Shown here piece by piece: positions 7,226 to 15,380 of a stretch of 64,000 nucleotides of DNA. The position numbers were made by a program, and so were the translations under genes. The stretch's first letter is position 1, and each line of letters begins with the position of its first letter. The notes below the pieces were generated by a model that saw only the letters and a list, made by a program, of their open reading frames with translations, did no database searches and was not told where the DNA came from. Source of the stretch: JACKFE01 sp050248735 (GTDB taxonomy: Bacteria; Nitrospirota; Nitrospiria; Nitrospirales; UBA8639); assembly GCA_050248735.1 (NCBI GenBank), contig JBFWRU010000009.1:1-64000 (forward strand), read 5' to 3'.

Positions 7226-9557
7226 AAAGCCGAATCCCAGCTCGACCATTCCGCCTCCGCACGATCCGATTTGGACGCCGAAGAAGTTTTTGAGTCTGCG
7301 GACCAAGTTTTCCTTATTCGTGAGTCTGGTCATCATCTTAGTCTGCAGTGGTTTAAGCGGCTATCTCATTCAACAGGCTGCGGAAAGGATGAAGGCTTCG
7401 TTGGTGAATACGGGAACGATGCTCGTCAAAACCCTCAGCCGCGTGAGTACGAATCGCCTGATCGTGCAGGACACGGAATATTTGAATACCATGTTGGATG
7501 GGGCACTTTCGGCTTCCGAGGTGGTGTATGCTCTTGTCACCGACGCCCAAGGGAACGTCCTGGTCTCCAAATCCAAAGGACAATTACTGGATGGAAGCCA
7601 ATTGTCCAGGAATAAGTCCCTTCCGCAACTTCCTGACCCTCAAATCCTGGAAACCTGGTTAGAGACGGCCCCGACCCTTCCGATGATAGAACCGGTCATC
7701 TCCATCTTGCGTACCAGCCAGGAGGACACGGGCCTCTTTCGCCCGATTCCACAATTGATGGGTGCAGCGGCCAAAAAAGGCAAGAGCGAGGAAACCGTTT
7801 ATGATTTTGCATTACCGGTGGTCCGTCAAGGTAACCGATCAGCAACCCTGGAATTGCTGTCCTCGGAAACCCTGGAGCCACACATACAAGGATCCTCAAC
7901 GCAAACGGCTATCATTGGGGTGATTCAGGTCGGCATCAGCACGGCCTCCATGCAACAGTCGCTGAACGACATGGTGTGGCACATCGGGTTCATCACAATC
8001 GGCATCATCCTGTTGGGTATTTGCCTGACCGTGCTTCTTGCCAACCGGATTGTGACCCCCTTAAGACGGCTGGCCGGCGTCACAGAAAAAATCGCCGGCG
8101 GCAATCTGAAAATTGCCATGATCCCCGAGACGGACGATGAGGTTGGGCAACTCACCACCAACATCAATCAAATGGCGAAGTCTCTTCAACAACGTGAGGC
8201 CTCCATCAACACCTATGTCAATACCATCACCAAACAAGTGACCCAATTGAGCACCCTGCATCAGACAAGCATCGCCATCACTGCCACACTGGATATTCAC
8301 AAACTCCTATCGACGGTTCTGAAGTCCCTTCGACAAAATCTGGGATTTCAACGAATGGTCCTCGTCCAACTCGATCCCTCCAGTGAGCGGGGAATTGTGT
8401 CCCAGGTTGTGGGAGTTTCCCAGGATTTGGAAAAACAAGTTCTTGGAATGGAATTTCACATGATGAAAGGCCCATCCATGGATGCCCGCGTATTGATCGA
8501 AGGGAAACCCACCCTGGTGTTGGATCTGGAAAAAGTGGCTCACATCATGAATCCCGCAGTCCTTCCGGTCCTCCGGCAGATTGCTGTGAAGTCGTTTGTG
8601 GTGGCGCCGCTGACCAGCCACCAAACCATTCTCGGTTATCTGGGAGGAGACAAAGGCGATCAACCCTGCACTCAGGAAGACCTTGACCTTCTGGTGACCG
8701 TGGCCAGTCATGTCGCAGTCGCCTTTGATAACGCCCAAGCCTATCGGAACCTTGAGACCTTAGCGGAAACTCTGGAGCAGCGGGTAGCCGAACGGACGGA
8801 GGACCTCCAATCCGCGAATGAACGCCTCTTGGAGCTGGATCGTTTGAAATCCGCCTTTGTGTCTATTGTCTCCCACGAGTTACGCACCCCCATGACCTCC
8901 ATCAAAGGGCTGGTGGAAAATATGATGGATGGATTGACGGGACCGATGAACGAACGGCAAACATTTTATCTGGGGCGGGTCAAACACAATATTGAACGGC
9001 TGACACGGATGATTAACGATTTGCTGGATCTTTCCCGGATTGAATCCGGGCGAATGGAACTTCAGCGCACGGCCGTCAATGTGGGCAGCCTGGCTCGTGA
9101 AGTCGTGGAACTATTTCAGGGGACCGCCCGGGAACAATCCATCACGCTTCAGGCTCACATTGACGATGCTTTGCCGCTGACCCAGGGAGACCGGGATAAG
9201 TTAATCCAAGTCATCACCAACCTGGTGAACAATGCGTTAAAGTTCACGGAAGCAGAGGGATCGGTGACCATCTCGGTATCCCAATCGGAAGAGGGATGGC
9301 TAAAAACCTGTGTGAAAGATACCGGCTGCGGGATATCCCCTGAGGAACAAGGCACGTTGTTTGAGCCCTTTATCCGCACGCGTTCCAGCCAATCCAAAAG
9401 CCCCGGGGCCGGGTTAGGGTTGGCAATTTCCAAAAGTCTCATTGAACTTCACGGCGGCCGCATTTGGTTGGAAAGCGTTCTCGGGGAAGGAAGCCGGTTC
9501 TGCTTTACGCTTCCGGTGCTAGAACCCCCGCAACAGGAGGATTCATCCACGCCCTAG
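7212..9557 (+). CDS. Membrane sensor histidine kinase (HAMP-GAF-HisKA-HATPase)
   Basis: The protein is an inner-membrane two-component sensor. TM1 lies near residues 30-50, a periplasmic domain of about 200 residues follows, TM2 is near 255-277, and then come HAMP (IVTPLRRLAGVTEKIAGGNL), a GAF-like domain (about 355-515), a coiled coil (LEQRVAERTEDLQSANERL) and HisKA with SHELRTP (phospho-acceptor His near 556). The HATPase region has the N box (NLVNNALKFT), DTGCGIS and GLGLAISKSLIE. A TTG at 7209 is an alternative start. The gene overlaps the binding protein upstream, which suggests that protein or its ligand is the input. The receiver partner follows at 9800. Confidence 0.93.
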   Translation: MNDSKKPNPSSTIPPPHDPIWTPKKFLSLRTKFSLFVSLVIILVCSGLSGYLIQQAAERMKASLVNTGTMLVKTLSRVSTNRLIVQDTEYLNTMLDGALSASEVVYALVTDAQGNVLVSKSKGQLLDGSQLSRNKSLPQLPDPQILETWLETAPTLPMIEPVISILRTSQEDTGLFRPIPQLMGAAAKKGKSEETVYDFALPVVRQGNRSATLELLSSETLEPHIQGSSTQTAIIGVIQVGISTASMQQSLNDMVWHIGFITIGIILLGICLTVLLANRIVTPLRRLAGVTEKIAGGNLKIAMIPETDDEVGQLTTNINQMAKSLQQREASINTYVNTITKQVTQLSTLHQTSIAITATLDIHKLLSTVLKSLRQNLGFQRMVLVQLDPSSERGIVSQVVGVSQDLEKQVLGMEFHMMKGPSMDARVLIEGKPTLVLDLEKVAHIMNPAVLPVLRQIAVKSFVVAPLTSHQTILGYLGGDKGDQPCTQEDLDLLVTVASHVAVAFDNAQAYRNLETLAETLEQRVAERTEDLQSANERLLELDRLKSAFVSIVSHELRTPMTSIKGLVENMMDGLTGPMNERQTFYLGRVKHNIERLTRMINDLLDLSRIESGRMELQRTAVNVGSLAREVVELFQGTAREQSITLQAHIDDALPLTQGDRDKLIQVITNLVNNALKFTEAEGSVTISVSQSEEGWLKTCVKDTGCGISPEEQGTLFEPFIRTRSSQSKSPGAGLGLAISKSLIELHGGRIWLESVLGEGSRFCFTLPVLEPPQQEDSSTP

Positions 9558-9593
9558 TCCTGATATCTCCTGAATAATCTTACAGCCGCGAGC

Positions 9594-9630
9594 GTATCCA
9601 TTCGGATAATTTTTTTATCCGAAAAGATAC
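9594..9630 (+). promoter_or_regulatory. Tandem palindromic operator, copy B
   Basis: GTATCCATTCGGATAA (9594-9609) and TTATCCGAAAAGATAC (9615-9630) start 21 bp apart, the same design as copies at 4024 and 11376. It lies 170 bp before the receiver-PAS gene. I could not find a convincing sigma-54 promoter between them. Confidence 0.65.
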
Positions 9631-9799
9631 ACTATTCATCTTTCTCCTTTCTGACATTGCGAGAAAATCAACAAGTTGACTCCGCCTGAATCTTGCAGCC
9701 TGCCACTGAAGATGGAGAGCCGGTCCACAGCGGGGAACGTTTTCCTCTATCCCGTCCTCGATTGGCAATAAATGACCCCGAGGGAACAGGACAGGAATC

Positions 9800-10684
9800 A
9801 TGGCCTCGCTGGGAAACGTGTTAATCGTTGATGATGATCCGGATATTGTATTGGCCCTCTCGGATTATCTTCAACGAGAGGGCTTTACGGTAGAAATGGC
9901 TTCCACCGCCCAAGAAGGGATTCAGCATGCAACGGCGCGCACCTATAATGTGGTCTTGCTGGATGTGGGCCTTCCCGATCGCGATGGGGTAGAGGTCCTC
10001 CATGAACTGTCACAGAAATGTCCGCAACTCCCGGTTATTCTGCTGACGGCGTTTACTTCCCTTCGAAAAACGGCTGATCCGGTGATTCTGAATAAAGCCT
10101 TTGCCTATCTGACCAAACCTTATGACCGTCACGAGGTCAAGACGACCATTCAACGTGCCTTGAACGCGCGCACCGTCGCCACCCAATCCAGAACGCCGTT
10201 CCTCCCCATGACCGAAGCCATATCCGCCATTCTGCCATCCACAACATCGGTTGCCACGAACGAAGGAGGAGAACTCCCTTCTGTAAATTTACAACGGTAT
10301 GAACGCTTGTCACAGTACATCCAGCTAATCCAATTCGCCTGTGACCAGGTGTCCGAATCTATCCTGGTGGCGGGCCCTGACAAACGTTTCTGCTTTGCCA
10401 ACAAAGCGGCCTGCGATTCCCTGAGATATACCCGGGAGGAACTGCTGGTCCTCCGCATTCCTGATGTGGCTCCTCTCCACGACCCGGTACAGTTTCAGCA
10501 ACGCCTTCAAACCGTCAAAGAGGGACACCCACTCACCTATGAATCCGTCCATCGCACAAAAGATGGCCGGGAATTTCCGATTGAAGTATCCATCAATCTG
10601 TTGGATCTTCAGGGTCAGGAGTTCACTTGCGCGGTCATCAAATCTCTTCCTGCCAACCAGCACCCATCCGAATCCCCAGAGTGA
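9800..10684 (+). CDS. Response regulator with receiver and PAS domain, no DNA-binding output
   Basis: The receiver domain (about 1-125) has the acidic pair near residues 11-13 (DDDP), phospho-acceptor Asp55 in LLDVGLPDRDG, and the conserved Lys in YLTKPYD. A linker follows, then a PAS domain (about 170-294) with VSESILVAGPDKRFCFANKAAC and YTREELL. There is no helix-turn-helix, kinase or cyclase domain, so it may relay or tune signalling by protein contact. It follows the sensor kinase by 242 nt and has its own tandem operator, so it can be expressed separately. Confidence 0.9.
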   Translation: MASLGNVLIVDDDPDIVLALSDYLQREGFTVEMASTAQEGIQHATARTYNVVLLDVGLPDRDGVEVLHELSQKCPQLPVILLTAFTSLRKTADPVILNKAFAYLTKPYDRHEVKTTIQRALNARTVATQSRTPFLPMTEAISAILPSTTSVATNEGGELPSVNLQRYERLSQYIQLIQFACDQVSESILVAGPDKRFCFANKAACDSLRYTREELLVLRIPDVAPLHDPVQFQQRLQTVKEGHPLTYESVHRTKDGREFPIEVSINLLDLQGQEFTCAVIKSLPANQHPSESPE

Positions 10685-11458
10685 GAGACCAGGAACCATC
10701 AGAAGGAATTCTGTAATTCGAAAACCGAGGGAACAGGCCCAACACTCTCGGTCCCCTTGAGATTTCAGAAGCACAGGCATACAATGGGCCGTTCAACCCC
10801 CTCATCACTTCAAGCAGGAGGGATCTTTCAAAGTAAGCTGTTTGTCAAAGTCAACCATCACACCCAATAGGGATAGATCTTGGAGGCCTCACTCTAACCG
10901 TAGGAACTTCCTACAGAATAGGGCCAATACAGGAAAAATTCTTAGCCGGAACAAGAAATGCGGTGCAGGGAAATGGGAGAACGAAAGCGTCACCAAGGAT
11001 CTGGTGGAAAACAATTCACCAGAGGGTTTCCCCAAACCGGTTTGGAGCGGCGGAATGGGTATCCTGGCAGGGAGCGTTGATGAGGACAGGGCAGACGGCA
11101 CATTTATTTGGACATGATTCATGAACTGATCCAATCACTGAATTCTTTCCGCTGTGCCTGATTGAGCCTTCCGGTTTTCGACTACTCCTTATGGGGCAGG
11201 TACCCTTCCTACTTTGTTCGTTCATCTCCGAACCAGGCCCGAGCCTATTGCTGACTTTCTAGTAATACGCTTCTCGCTTCTTCCCAACCAGGCGGAAGGG
11301 TTCCCACAGACCGTGCGCCCCCCATTCATCTCGTCCGGCTATAAACAAAACTAAAAGCGATTTTTTCCACGTACGGTATCGAAAAAGATACGAAAGGTAT
11401 CCATATGGATACGATGAAAGCTTTTCAAAAAATATACGGCCAAGTGGAATAATTAAAA
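10685..11458 (+). other. Long intergenic region upstream of the intact receptor
   Basis: These 774 nt hold no gene I can support; a 91-codon frame at 10842-11117 has no ribosome binding site or recognisable protein. The right end holds the tandem palindromes at 11376-11412 and an AT-rich stretch to 11458. The remainder looks like decayed DNA. Confidence 0.5.
11376..11412 (+). promoter_or_regulatory. Tandem palindromic operator, copy C
   Basis: GTATCGAAAAAGATAC (11376-11391) and GTATCCATATGGATAC (11397-11412) start 21 bp apart. The second is a perfect 16-bp palindrome. It sits directly upstream of the intact TBDR and the peptide operon, as copies A and B sit upstream of other units of the locus. 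Confidence 0.72.
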
Positions 11459-13726
11459 TTGATTTCAGATTTGGATATTTTTTCCAATGAATTCGTCCTT
11501 ACCAAAACGCGCGAGAAGCGTGAGACAAAAATGAGATTGCGCCCAGGTCCTACTTTTGCAGCCACTCGACATTCAGGCCGAAATTCGATGGGAGAAGGGC
11601 ATCATGATCAAAGACACCATCAATCAGTGCATCTCATTGGAGTCTATAATAAAGGCCCAACCATACCGGGGCCGTCATTGGGGCTATTGGTAGGTGGATT
11701 TTTCTTCATGATTCTTGGGACTCAACTACTCAACTCTGAATGGGTAAGGGCCGAATCGCCGGCGTCAACTTCCGAGATGGCGGCGGTGATACAAACCGAT
11801 TCGGATCGGCTGAAAGAAGAGCTGGAGTTCCTTCAGGAAGAGACCGTCAGCATCGCCGTCAGCCATGAACAGCCCATTTCCGAGGCGCCCTCCAATGTTT
11901 ACGTCGTGACCGCCGAGGATATCCGCCACTCAGGCGCCAAAGACCTTCCGACTATCCTGCGACGTATACCCGGCATTGAAGTTACCCAATTAACAGGTTC
12001 AGATTTTAACGTGAGCGCCAGGGGAGACAACCAACTCCGTCACAACAAAATGCTGGTCATGGTCGATGGACGTTCCATTTATCTGGATGCACAGGGAGAA
12101 GTATTGTGGCGGATGATTCCGGTGACCTTGCCGGAGATCAAACGCATCGAAGTGCTGAAGGGACCGGCCTCCGTCTTATACGGATTTAACGCCTTTGACG
12201 GCATTATCAATATCATCACCAAATCTCCGGAAGAAATGAAGGGAGCGACACTCCAATTCGGTGGAGGTGGGTTTGGCAGTATTACGGCCGCCGCCATTGG
12301 GGCAGGCACAGCAAAAGTCCTTGGAAAGGATCTAGGGTTTCGCTTGTCTTACGCACGGGATCAGAATAATAAATGGAGCGACGGGGACTCGATATCCTTC
12401 CTCTCAAACAAATTCAACATCCAGACCAACTATGCCGTGACGCCCGAGACTAAATTAGTGGTTTCCGGCGGCCTCGTTGACTCGACCGATTATGATGGCC
12501 CTATCGTTGAAACAGGCGTCGTCGACCAAAATCCCGCCATGGGCTATGCCAACGTCGGCTATGAAGGGCCCAGTTATTTTATTCGGGGTTGGTGGCAACA
12601 TTTGGCCCAACCCTTTTCGCTATTCAATCATCCACTTCTTCAAGGCGTTGTCCCGTTTGCTGCCGTGCCCATTGAAAACCGCATGGATGGAAACAGTTAT
12701 AACCTTGATGCCCAACACGCTCTGGAATTTGGGGCGATTCACCGTTTCACATACGGGGTGAATTACCGCCACAATACTTTCACGAACAATCGCTTTAACG
12801 GAAACGGCCGCGAAAACCGCTTGGGTTTCTATATTCAGGAGGAATGGAAGGCGACTCAAACGTTAACGGTGACAGCTGGCCTTCGTTTTGATCTCCAGAC
12901 CTTCATCAACCCGACTTATAGCCCGAGAATCGCCCTGGTTTATAGACTCGCTCCAGACCATTCTCTTCGCTTATCAGGAACCTTGGGATACCGCCCTCCA
13001 ACCATCACAGAAACCAGATCTTTATCGAGAGGAGCCTTTACGATTCCGGGTGTGGGTCAGGTTAATACCGTTGTTCTTGGGAATAAAAATCTGGCGCCCG
13101 AACAAATAATGTCCTATGAATTCGGATATCAAGGCTGGTTTTACAAACACAGGCTAAAGGTCCGTATGGATGCGTTTTACAATCACATCTCGGACCTGAT
13201 TGATATCCAACCGGTCAACGCCACGACTTCCACGTTTAACAACGGTGGGGCCTTTACAGCGGGGCAGGGGGAGGCGGATATCTACGGAGGAGAGGCGGGC
13301 TTCGAGGTCCTTTTCACCCCGTGGCTCAGCGGGTTAGCTAATTACAGTTACCAGGAGATAGAACAAACATTTCGCGGCCAAATTGCCCGTGGCGGGCCAC
13401 GGTTCAAATGGAATGCCGGACTTCGTGCCGAGTTCGAAAATGGATTAAGCGGCGAGGTTTTGTATCACTACTACGGTGCGACCAAGTATGCCATAAATTC
13501 GGCATTCCCATTGTTTCTCGGCACTTCATCACCTGGTCCCCGCATTGGAAGCTATAACTTACTGAATCTTCGGGGAGCCTATCGTTTCAGAATTGAACCC
13601 TTAGGTGGCCGGGAAGCGGAGGTCGCCGTGTCGGTCTTTAACGCTCTTAATGACAAACATAAGGAGCATCCCTTGGGTGAAACCATTAAAAATCTCGTAA
13701 TGGGATGGCTCACGATTACGTATTAA
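11459..13726 (+). CDS. TonB-dependent outer-membrane receptor
   Basis: This is an intact TBDR. It has a signal segment LGLLVGGFFFMILGTQLL (about residues 75-92) with likely cleavage at VRA-ES, a plug domain (about 115-260) with VYVVTAEDIRHSG, LRRIPGIEV, MVDGRSIY and KRIEVLKGPASVLYG, then a 22-strand-type barrel to the C-terminus (ITY). Such receptors import siderophores, cofactors or other scarce ligands using TonB energy. The track start is a TTG (11459); ATGs at 11531 and 11588 are alternatives. A sigma-54-like promoter at 11545-11560 would require the 11588 start. It lies 101 nt before the RiPP precursor gene. The ligand is unknown. Confidence 0.93.
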   Translation: MISDLDIFSNEFVLTKTREKRETKMRLRPGPTFAATRHSGRNSMGEGHHDQRHHQSVHLIGVYNKGPTIPGPSLGLLVGGFFFMILGTQLLNSEWVRAESPASTSEMAAVIQTDSDRLKEELEFLQEETVSIAVSHEQPISEAPSNVYVVTAEDIRHSGAKDLPTILRRIPGIEVTQLTGSDFNVSARGDNQLRHNKMLVMVDGRSIYLDAQGEVLWRMIPVTLPEIKRIEVLKGPASVLYGFNAFDGIINIITKSPEEMKGATLQFGGGGFGSITAAAIGAGTAKVLGKDLGFRLSYARDQNNKWSDGDSISFLSNKFNIQTNYAVTPETKLVVSGGLVDSTDYDGPIVETGVVDQNPAMGYANVGYEGPSYFIRGWWQHLAQPFSLFNHPLLQGVVPFAAVPIENRMDGNSYNLDAQHALEFGAIHRFTYGVNYRHNTFTNNRFNGNGRENRLGFYIQEEWKATQTLTVTAGLRFDLQTFINPTYSPRIALVYRLAPDHSLRLSGTLGYRPPTITETRSLSRGAFTIPGVGQVNTVVLGNKNLAPEQIMSYEFGYQGWFYKHRLKVRMDAFYNHISDLIDIQPVNATTSTFNNGGAFTAGQGEADIYGGEAGFEVLFTPWLSGLANYSYQEIEQTFRGQIARGGPRFKWNAGLRAEFENGLSGEVLYHYYGATKYAINSAFPLFLGTSSPGPRIGSYNLLNLRGAYRFRIEPLGGREAEVAVSVFNALNDKHKEHPLGETIKNLVMGWLTITY
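11545..11560 (+). promoter_or_regulatory. Candidate sigma-54 promoter for the receptor/peptide operon
   Basis: AGGTCCTACTTTTGCA has GG and GC 10 nt apart and a full TTGCA -12 element, but a weak -24 flank. It is 133 bp beyond the tandem palindromes, comparable with the spacing at copy A. If real, the receptor starts at the ATG at 11588 rather than further upstream. Confidence 0.35.
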
Positions 13727-13740
13727 AAGAATAAAAAAAG

Positions 13741-13810
13741 AGTGGGAGTGTGAATTCCACTAAAATCTAAAACTTAAAATCGTTATGATTCATTTCATTA
13801 TTCAATGAAT
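13741..13810 (+). promoter_or_regulatory. Two hairpins in the leader of the peptide gene
   Basis: AGTGGGA (13741-13747) pairs with TTCCACT (13755-13761), allowing one G-T. ATTCATT (13788-13794) pairs with AATGAAT (13804-13810). The second ends 5 nt before the AAGGAGG ribosome binding site (13816-13822). They may slow or process the transcript between receptor and precursor, giving the precursor separate control; this is inference. Confidence 0.4.
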
Positions 13811-13827
13811 TAACTAAGGAGGATGGT

Positions 13828-14193
13828 ATGCCTGCAAGTGATTGGTTAAAAGCTGACTCAACCGTCAAGAAGCTTTTCCCTGAAACGGCCTATGCCGAAC
13901 TGACCGACAGAGCAAAAGCCTTAACTCTCAGTGACCTCATGAGGTTGAATTACTACAACCGTCCGGGTCTTCCTCCTGCGAATAGTGATCCACAATTAAA
14001 AAAAATTACGCTAGAGGACATGAAGTCCGTGGCCAGAGCATTTGAGGTTACCCTTAAGGAAAAAGGAATCGACGAGGGCTGGAAATATACAGGGGAAGTG
14101 TTTGCATGTGTCTTCTGCATGTGTACCTGTGCCGCCACACTCCCTCCCGGCAAAGAACGGCAGGAGACAAACCGGACCGGGGAAATCTCCTGA
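13828..14193 (+). CDS. RiPP (TOMM) precursor peptide with Cys-rich core
   Basis: This 121-residue peptide has a long helical, charged leader (about residues 1-90) and a short cysteine cluster CVFCMCTC at 94-101 (Cys94, 97, 99, 101), with Thr100 and Thr104 close by, then a polar tail (LPPGKERQETNRTGEIS). It has a strong AAGGAGG ribosome binding site 5 nt before the ATG and is followed directly by leader-binding, YcaO and dehydrogenase genes. That fits a substrate whose Cys/Thr become thiazoles/methyloxazoles. I do not recognise the leader as Nif11 or nitrile-hydratase type. The tail after the core may be a follower peptide. There is no double-glycine site; the leader ends near KYTGEV. The product is inferred, not established. 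Confidence 0.8.
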   Translation: MPASDWLKADSTVKKLFPETAYAELTDRAKALTLSDLMRLNYYNRPGLPPANSDPQLKKITLEDMKSVARAFEVTLKEKGIDEGWKYTGEVFACVFCMCTCAATLPPGKERQETNRTGEIS

Positions 14194-14297
14194 ATATTAA
14201 GATTGCCGCGGCCGGTAATTTGGAAACCCTTTAAATCCGTTAAAGACCGCGGTAGCTGGAAGCACACTGCAACGAACCATTAGAAGCTTAAAAATCC

Positions 14298-15380
14298 ATG
14301 GCGATGGAAACACAAAACAAACTCAGAGCACTGCCGACTCAAATGATTGAATATGGCGATGGGGTGATTCTTAAACGGGGAAGTTCAGAATTTCGCATAA
14401 AGGGCGAAGGCTCCATAGAAGCCATTCAACTAATTTTGTGGATGACATCGACGAGGCAACCCACCTGTCAGGAGATTTGCGAACAATTTCCCAAAACGCA
14501 ACGCCCCATCGTCATAACACTTATTGATCAACTGGCAGAGAGACGAATATTAGTACCAGCCGGATCTGATGACTCATATCCTTCTCCTGAAAGTCACGAA
14601 GAAATTTTCTACTGGAATTTCGGAGAATCCCAATCTTCCGCTTCTAGGATTTTCGATAATCAAGACATCGTCATTCTTGGAGTAAATTATATTTCAAAAC
14701 ACATACTGACTTCATTCCAGGAATCAGGTGCCACCAATACCCAAATCGTCGATTTCCCCCTCTTACGAAACCTCAGGTTATTCGACGAAAGGGGACAGTT
14801 AGACTTCAAACAATGGAAGTGCGGCAACTCATTGCCTCTCGAGTATAACAAATGGATGGAAGACCAGACCACACAGCACCCGACCTGTCTGGTGGCTACT
14901 TCCGATTTTGGCAATCATGAAGTGATCCGTCAATGGAATCAATTTTGTCTGAAATCCAATAGTCATTTCCTGCCTGTAATTTTGCAAAACACGATTGGTT
15001 ACCTTGGCCCCCTCATTATCCCGGGCGAAACCGCCTGCTTTGAATGTGCACGTTCCCGCCAAAATTCAAACTTTGACGATCCACATCTTGAGCGAGCGAC
15101 GGAGGAAAAATCTTTTGAAGGGCAAACTGTCGTGGGATTTCACCCCTCGATGCCTTCAATCCTGGGAAACCTAGCTGCCTTTGAACTGATTAAATTTTAT
15201 TCTGGCTTTTTACCTGGTAGCAATGTGGGAACCCTAATTGAGATAAACCTGCTTGCGACATTTCTCACGACCCGAAGGATTTTAAAAAACCCTCGTTGTC
15301 AGGCCTGCGGGCCATTTTTAAAACGGAGCCCTCTTGAACTGAGAAAGAACTCGATTCACCTTCAAGGGATAAAGGCATAA
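14298..15380 (+). CDS. TOMM leader-binding/E1-like cyclodehydratase partner (ThiF-like)
   Basis: This 360-residue protein has an N-terminal winged-helix region (about 12-88) resembling the RiPP recognition element (PqqD-like), then a Rossmann-type E1 fold (DIVILGVNYISKHIL, about 123-137). Two CxxC pairs (Cys247/250 in ACFECARS and Cys334/337 in CQACG) likely bind structural zinc. Proteins of this class present the leader peptide to YcaO and activate it. It lacks a YcaO domain, so the cyclodehydratase is split. It ends as TAATG into the YcaO gene. Two ATGs (14298, 14304) are possible starts; neither has a strong ribosome binding site. Confidence 0.85.
   Translation: MAMETQNKLRALPTQMIEYGDGVILKRGSSEFRIKGEGSIEAIQLILWMTSTRQPTCQEICEQFPKTQRPIVITLIDQLAERRILVPAGSDDSYPSPESHEEIFYWNFGESQSSASRIFDNQDIVILGVNYISKHILTSFQESGATNTQIVDFPLLRNLRLFDERGQLDFKQWKCGNSLPLEYNKWMEDQTTQHPTCLVATSDFGNHEVIRQWNQFCLKSNSHFLPVILQNTIGYLGPLIIPGETACFECARSRQNSNFDDPHLERATEEKSFEGQTVVGFHPSMPSILGNLAAFELIKFYSGFLPGSNVGTLIEINLLATFLTTRRILKNPRCQACGPFLKRSPLELRKNSIHLQGIKA

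Noticed and set aside
9631..9799. A sigma-54 promoter between operator copy B and the receiver-PAS gene
   Set aside because: No element with GG and GC 10 nt apart was found in this segment.
10842..11117. A 91-codon frame upstream of the intact receptor
   Set aside because: No ribosome binding site, no recognisable protein features, overlaps a region that looks non-coding.
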